Part shown: positions 59,601 through 64,000 of the stretch, in pieces
Position numbering within the stretch: position 1 is the first letter of the stretch
How the letters are laid out: every line of letters begins with the position of its first letter
From: Rhyacophila brunnea
Lineage: Eukaryota; Arthropoda; Insecta; Trichoptera; Rhyacophilidae
Reading direction: 5' to 3'
DNA length: 64,000 nucleotides
NCBI GenBank assembly: GCA_022495005.1
Contig: JAGYXB010000440.1
Coordinates: forward strand, 1,984,001 to 2,048,000
Program-made: the position numbers and the translations under genes
The notes under the pieces: model-generated
The model's input: only the letters and a program-made list of their open reading frames with translations
The model's database searches: none
Told to the model about the DNA's origin: nothing

Positions 59601-62600
59601 TCTTGAATTTGGCCCTCCATCCAAAAAGTTTGCCCCCCTCTGATCTACATGCTTCAAATCGAATTTGCTCCTCAAGTTTTAGAGTTAATATAGATAATTT
59701 GGTTAAGGGAAAAAGCTACATTGAACAGGAAGATTATTTTCATTTTTACTCTAATATTTGATATTCGGTTTCGTCTTTTGTTTCATATTTTGTTAAATGT
59801 TAAAGTATTCTGGGTTGATTGTGGCCCATAAGTCTTCAGAGGCTGCCGATTCCTGATTTAGATGAACAATCAAGTAAAATAGCAAATAACAATTTGTATG
59901 TAACCAAAGCAAGACATCAAAACAGGCCGCCACTTTCATATTTATTTACAAACAGCAGTGGCGAAGGGTGACTTTTGGAAACAGGTAGGCTGTGGAGAAA
60001 CCACACTTGTTAGATGTATTTACGGGAAATAAGAAGATAATCCGACATATCTACTGATGAATAAGTAGGTACACAAAAACCAATGTAATTTCACAAGCTC
60101 ACTGGTGGTATAAAATTAAGTAATTAATTTGAATTATGTATTTTCTTAAACATAAACGCAAGATACGCTCAAAATATATTGAAAATATCCGTTGTTGTGA
60201 ATCTGTTCCATAACAATTTATAATTTAACCCATAAACTAGACATTTTAAAATACTTCTATATTTAAAACACAGACTTAGATACAATATCAGATTTCAACT
60301 TCATAATTGGCTGAATAAATTGTCGTAGTCTATGAATAAACTAACTGACAAATAAAAATCACGAGATAAATTATTTACTATTTTTAACAACAATCAATAT
60401 TTATATGTGATTGAATCCCTAGAAATTATTTTTTTAAATTACCTTATAAATTATTTTGAATAAATGTGCACTTACGTAATATGTAAGCGTAAGCGCTCCT
60501 TAAATAGCTTACTAATTTATATGGGCCGCCGCAGACGTCTTGAAATTATGAGAAACAAACTTCATATAAAAAAAGTTTTCGATTCACGCGAACGTAATCC
60601 ATACAATATGTAAAGCGAAACGAGATGTCGCTTATTTTTTTAAACCTTCGAGACATGCCATAAATGGTGCTTATTGAAATAGTGGAAAAGATCGTAAAAT
60701 TATTATGACAATTATACGATAGATGTCGTTGGGCATATTGAATATTATTATTATATTATTTAATATATCAATATAAAATTAAAAAATATTTTTCTTAAGA
60801 AGGTAGGCTTTAAATAATCGCCCAGTATGGAACCTTCGCCACTGACAAACAGTGCTAGCAACATCATTCATTTTCATTCCGACCATATCCGATCCTAATA
60901 GGATCATATGGGCCTACACAGAGTAGAGGTTTGTATTAACAGATTTTGTTTTTTACGAGAAATGGATGTCAGCCACTTGCTCAACCTCATAGGTCCATAC
61001 CCTGACTCACACACACATTGAAAAACAATATGTATACTTGCCAGACCCAGGATTCGAACCTGAGACCCATGGCGTGATAGTCCAACGCTTAAGCCACATA
61101 CATACAAAGCGAATATTTTCACTTTTCCAAGATACTCCAACCATACGTACACAAATTGTTCTAGAATCACTATCAAATAATGGTCCAGACTTTTTGATTC
61201 CGGTTTTTGTTCCATAAGCGCATAAATTAATTAATTTAACTATGACTACTGTTACACACGTTTAATTTTGGTTTACAGGGAAGACGTTGCATGGGACATC
61301 GACACGATGTATCACACTCACAATCAAAGATTATTGATGCTCAGAGACTTTGAACATTTGGACCCAAAGTAAGTAAACGAGTCCTTCCAACTTTTGTCCA
61401 GAGAAACTGGTCTACTTAGAAGACTTTAAATACCAGTTTGATAGTGTCATTGTTATCTGGTTTAAGATGTTTTTGAATGCCAGATCCGCGATTCTATGCT
61501 GCAGTGGAACCCCGATCTACCGTTCTCGCATAAATCGTTGCCCCGCACGGATCGTTCATTTTTGAAAGTTCCGCCAAACACCCATTAGAACAATGTTAAA
61601 TAATCCCGCATTAACTGTTCCCCAATTTATCATTTTCCTCGATCTACCGTCTAAATATTAATTACATTACTCATAAAGTTTTATGTAAATTTGTTAAATT
61701 TGCCCATGTCAAGTGCCAGCGATGTGGTGCGAAAAAAATTGGAAACATGCAGGCCATATCCGTCGGCACTGCCATAGGTTTCATAATTTTAGGGCGCTCA
61801 ATTTTCAACTGTTACAAAAAATATGTACATAACTTGTTAGTAATGATGTCAGAATAATATTGAATTTTTTTATTCATAACTGAGTGATCCCACAAAGGAG
61901 AAAGATCAATAATTAGTGTATCTACCCACCGCAAATGATCAAAAAAATTCTATGATCAATAAACATATTATATTACCATACTGTCTTTTACGAGGATTGG
62001 TTGTCTGACTCATTGGGTTCTTTCACTGGATCGAACACACATTAAAAACAACATGCATTTTTTTGCCCAGCTGCGATATTCAGCTCGTAACCCATGGCTT
62101 CACAGACAGCCACTCTACCAACTAGGCAGATAGCATGTCTTTCGATCATTTCAAAATAATCACTAAATTCGCTGGTGCGAAATCATGAAAAGCTTCCGTT
62201 AAATAATTTTTGTTTCTAAATAAATAGTATTTAATACCGTGGATAAAAATTGGCATTTTATATTTTCTTCCCCATAGTTTTGCATTTTGAATGGTGGGCC
62301 TCGCATTTTCTATGAGGCCCTGGTGACATGTTTTATTTTAACTTCTTTCAATATTAGGACTTTCAGCTCGATACACGTCATATTTCAATTAATTTTAAGA
62401 GAGTAATTTTTTTTCTTAAAATATAGAAAATATGGAAAGGAAGCGTTTGCTACAAACATCTGCCATGTTATTGAACGATTGAATTGTTTTCCAGAGAGAT
62501 AAGCGCATTGGTGTGTGCACTGCAGTACAACCGGTGGTTCCGCGGAGTGTGGGGTGCGGGGGAAGGCGGGGGGGGCGTGGCGCTAGCAGTGTTGGCGGGG

Positions 62601-63462
62601 GCGCTGCGCAGGGGCACCCTGGGGGAGTTGCACTGGCCGAAGGGGGCGCTCCGCCACGACGCCGCCGCCCGACTCGCCCCCGCCATTGCAGCTGCCGCTT
62701 CCCTCCACACCCTCGATCTCAATGACAATCCTATCGAGGATAAAGGTTAGTATTTTCATTCAGAATTGCTAATGAGAATTTTAATACAAATGGTTTATAT
62801 AACTCCCTCCACTATAGTAGTTTGAATCTGTTTTTTAAGGGTTGTCCATAAATTTAATGAGAACACAATTTTTGGAACAATTTTATGAGAACACACAACA
62901 TCTCGTCAAACGTCACAAAATCTTAACCCCCAGTCATCATATCCTCTATCTTTTAAAACCCGCCCCCACTACCTATCTAACCGTCCTTTACCAAATCATC
63001 ACATTATATCACCTCTACCCGTTTAGAGCATTATGTCAACGGTGAAGGGTGGATGTAGGCTGTGGGGATCCAACATAAATAGTGCACATTAAACTTTGTC
63101 ACTTACACCTATTTATTTTCATTCAACTAAGAGTACAAATTGTAGATGGAGTTGGTTTTAAAATTCAATTAAACCACGCCGAAACCAATTGCAGAATACA
63201 CTGTAATAGTGCCCAAAAAGAAATAAAAATCAACTATAAAAATTTCATATCATGTGTTATGTTTATCGTTATAGGTGCTATAAGTATAGTAAACGCTCTG
63301 GCGAGCAACGAAGCTGGACTGAGACACCTGTGCCTGTCGCATTGCAGCATTACGGGGAAGGGGGCCAACAGCCTGGGTGTCATGCTCTGCGACAATGCCA
63401 ACAACCTCGAGACCCTTACACATCTTGACCTCTCCAATAATAATCTTAAGGATGACATCCAC
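50634..63462 (+). CDS. CARMIL: CARMIL, capping protein regulator and LRR protein (5' part)
   Basis: Exons in consistent phase: 50634-50670, 50821-50924, 55884-55934, 56032-56140, 57953-58059, 58364-58497, 61279-61368, 62495-62745 and 63275-63462 (gtaagt follows), giving about 357 residues. The gene runs past the window. The N-terminal PH-like domain has LGKNVKIFF, NRVLVFSSSRLFVLT, HYHYLEIEALES. Next come GGPCGGFSAQYAAACD, REDVAWDIDTMYHTHNQRL and DFEHLDPKEISALVCALQYN, all matching vertebrate CARMIL1/LRRC16A in order. Leucine-rich repeats start near residue 230 (LHTLDLNDNPIEDKGA, THLDLSNNNLKDDI). CARMIL binds and inhibits actin capping protein at the leading edge; that capping-protein-binding region would be downstream. 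The exons at 58364 and 62495 are unusually GC-rich and glycine/alanine-rich. The introns hold many transposons. Confidence 0.92.
51262..52200. repeat. Cluster of hAT-like terminal sequences in CARMIL intron 2
   Basis: A hAT-like end 'cagtggtcggca' lies near 51268. A second, 'taccggtattccagta' with inverted 'taccggaat', lies at 51340-51405. A longer element has 'gagcgttggaacgga' near 51693 and the inverse 'tccgctccaacgctctgg' near 52190, with GGAGC-rich ends pointing inward. The last pair brackets about 500 noncoding bases. Confidence 0.5.
52526..53129. mobile_element. hAT-type MITE with long TIRs
   Basis: The element spans 52534-53121. It begins CAGTGGCAAAGGGTGGAAGT and ends with the inverse of a close variant (CAGTAACGAAGGGTCGAGGT). 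The TIRs stay similar for about 100 bases. The flanks GTGTCAAG and GTGTCACT match at 6 of 8. Related ends are at 59956-60844 and near 63040. Confidence 0.75.
54082..54337. mobile_element. MITE with TGTGCCGCAGAGGTGGACA ends
   Basis: 'tgtgccgcagaggtggaca' near 54089 is inverted as 'tgtccacctctgcggcaca' near 54312-54330. The similarity extends outward by several bases. The right half has 'ggttagattaggttaggttt', short telomere-like units. Noncoding, in CARMIL intron 2. Confidence 0.75.
54704..55135. mobile_element. hAT-like MITE with perfect 8-bp target duplication
   Basis: The element spans 54712-55127, beginning CATGGCCCCCACAATGG and ending GGTTCTGGGGCCCATG, flanked by CTTAGCAG (54704-54711 and 55128-55135). 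GGGCCC-rich ends occur on both sides. An 8-bp duplication fits hAT. Noncoding. Confidence 0.75.
55270..55580. repeat. Possible degraded PIF-type MITE, copy E
   Basis: 'accccgtttacacatgtata' at 55273 matches the left end of copy C. No convincing right end was found. Confidence 0.35.
56141..57038. other. CARMIL intron 4, first part, nothing recognised
   Basis: Apart from the short 'gttaggttaggtt' near 56620, no repeat boundary or exon is supported. An open frame at 56647-56886 has no family match. Confidence 0.4.
57039..57210 (+). repeat. Tandem duplication, about 85-base unit
   Basis: Both units start 'attaaaacttctt' and contain 'gaacgtttgagagtgagtc' and 'taatatcagtaagtgtacg' (57039-57121 and 57124-57208). 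The first has extra 'tttc' microsatellite units. Confidence 0.75.
57586..57888. mobile_element. MITE, copy 2 of the GACTGCTTAATC family
   Basis: It starts GACTGCTTAATTTGCAAACT and ends with the inverse AGTTTGCAGATTAAGCAGTC-like sequence. It shares 'ttccaatatcgtaaatggaa' and the following AT-rich block with 34230-34619, but is about 87 bases shorter. It ends 64 bases before the CARMIL exon at 57953. Confidence 0.85.
58662..59863 (+). mobile_element. hAT relic (outer element of a nested pair)
   Basis: The element spans 58670-59855, starting CAGAGGTCTGCAACCGCC and ending GGCTGCCGATTCCTG, flanked by ATTCAGAT and ATTTAGAT (7 of 8 match). The plus strand encodes part of a hAT dimerisation domain, FSAMSFNKKTFSSRLTYDHL, broken by the inner hAT, then resuming at 59651 with codons that fit the same frame family. 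In CARMIL intron 6. Confidence 0.7.
58864..59650 (+). mobile_element. hAT relic inserted in another hAT, perfect 8-bp duplication
   Basis: The element spans 58872-59642 (771 bases), starting CAGGGGGGGGCAAACTGCGG and ending AAAAAGTTTGCCCCCCTCTG, flanked by ATCTACAT on both sides (58864-58871, 59643-59650). The plus strand at 59200-59470 has decayed transposase codons (DHFPTLKL, VVRDPFSIDIDSVPTELQLE) like BED-type hAT proteins. Dead by stops and deletion. Confidence 0.85.
59948..60852. mobile_element. hAT-type MITE, 889 bases, perfect 8-bp target duplication
   Basis: The element spans 59956-60844, beginning CAGTGGCGAAGGGT and ending CCTTCGCCACTG, flanked by ACAAACAG on both sides (59948-59955 and 60845-60852). 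The interior is AT-rich and noncoding. The ends belong to the family of 52534-53121. Confidence 0.85.
60880..61097 (-). mobile_element. tRNA-derived SINE, family 1, copy 3
   Basis: Minus-strand copy matching 24177-24405: B-box 'ggttcgaatcc', body 'gtgagtcagggtatggacc' and 3' 'cccatatgatcctatta'. The head's first bases are missing. It lies between a hAT element and the CARMIL exon at 61279. Confidence 0.85.
61502..61690 (+). repeat. Pogo/Tigger-like end
   Basis: CAGTGGAACCCCGATCTACC at 61502 with a second 'cctcgatctaccgt' at about 61640 is typical of pogo/Tigger ends. No inverted partner was found. Confidence 0.45.
61990..62140 (-). mobile_element. tRNA-derived SINE, family 2, copy 2
   Basis: On the minus strand 'ctgcctagttggtagagtgg' is a good A-box region, followed by 'gaagccatgggttacgagct' where the B-box should be. 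The body contains 'gatccagtgaaagaacc'. It shares blocks with 39683-39845. Confidence 0.55.
63038..63270 (+). repeat. One-ended fragment of the CAGTGGCAAAGG hAT MITE family
   Basis: 'ggtgaagggtggatgtaggc' at 63041 and the following 130 bases match the left arm of 52534-53121, including 'atagtgcaca', 'aaactttgtcac' and 'aaattcaattaaacc'. It ends close to the acceptor of the CARMIL exon at 63275. Confidence 0.65.
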
Positions 63463-64000
63463 GTAAGTTTTCATATTATATTTTACTCTTTCGTGGAGAC
63501 TCATTAACTGGTGTCCTGTTTGCACCTCGGCTAGACCTTACAATGTAATATCATCATTGATTTACCATATAGGATAGGCATTTAACTAAATTCTGATCGC
63601 TCGGAAAGCATTAATTGGTTGGCGTATTATGTAGTATTATATGGTATTCAGCCAATGAGGTATCGACTGACTAGTATGATGCGTTCTTCAGTCAATGAGG
63701 TTATGATTCAGGTTTGTCCAAATTGAAGGTGGGCAATGTACGATTTTCGGCTGCACGGGTGTCTCTATGAGCGCTGCGATATAATCAAACATCATTGAAC
63801 ATTATACTCAGTGGTGATTTATGACAGGAAACAGGAAATGCCCATGTCTCTGAGTTTCATGTACTTATAAAAACTTTTTTCATTTTTAACGTAATTTATT
63901 TCTCGTAAATAGAATCTGTTAAAAAATCTCTTTTATATACCAGGCAAATCCACATTGAATTGTAAAGTAAATTAAAAAAAAAAATTAAGTCTTGCTCTCA
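63463..64000. other. CARMIL intron, nothing recognised
   Basis: The intron follows the gtaagt donor at 63463. No exon or repeat boundary is supported before the window ends. Confidence 0.5.

Noticed and set aside
62468..62728. Minus-strand Ala/Pro-rich frame and a second plus-strand frame
   Set aside because: Shadows of the GC-rich CARMIL exon 62495-62745.
1..64000. CRISPR arrays, bacterial operons, viral genomes
   Set aside because: No regularly spaced direct repeats, ribosome-binding sites or viral gene sets were seen; the sequence is insect nuclear DNA.

Overview
The window is eukaryotic nuclear DNA, almost certainly from an insect. Genes are split into small exons with GT-AG introns, the background is AT-rich, and the DNA is crowded with arthropod-type mobile elements: mariner, hAT, PIF/Harbinger, pogo/Tigger-like MITEs, jockey- and RTE-like LINEs and tRNA-derived SINEs. 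No bacterial, viral or CRISPR features were seen. The insect order cannot be fixed from the sequence alone.

Six protein-coding genes could be assembled by hand from splice sites, reading phase and remembered family sequences. (1) 3300-4716 (+): a small gene resembling GTP cyclohydrolase I feedback regulatory protein (GFRP), 2 coding exons. (2) 10271-30044 (+): a SPAG6/PF16-like armadillo-repeat axonemal protein, 14 coding exons found, only the short first exon missing, with one likely GC-AG intron. (3) 32296-35671 (+): a second GFRP-like gene, 3 exons. (4) 35799-40216 (-): COQ9, five exons found, first exon missing. (5) 43291-45048 (-): glomulin in one uninterrupted 585-codon frame. (6) 50634 to the right edge (+): the 5' part of CARMIL (capping-protein regulator), 9 exons found; the gene runs out of the window.

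The non-genic sequence is mostly transposon debris. 1-3298: a dispersed repeat, a jockey-like LINE end, a duplicated segment and a PIF-type MITE. 4792-10270: a hAT relic with a perfect 8-bp target duplication and PIF/MADF remains. SPAG6 introns: two abutting PIF elements, an inverted pair of MITE units, hAT and pogo-like MITEs, an RTE-like LINE broken at a TTAA, and one LINE inserted into another. 45186-50224: a MITE in front of glomulin, then a DNA transposon about 4 kb long carrying an intact 1.3-kb mariner. CARMIL introns: at least six TIR elements, including one hAT inside another, and SINEs.

The genes have unrelated roles: cilia/sperm axoneme, tetrahydrobiopterin control, ubiquinone synthesis, cullin-ligase control and actin capping. 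I see no operon-like system. The most notable items are the pair of GFRP-like genes on either side of SPAG6, the nested transposon with repeated subterminal motifs at 46196-50220, the apparently intact mariner, and the SINE families.
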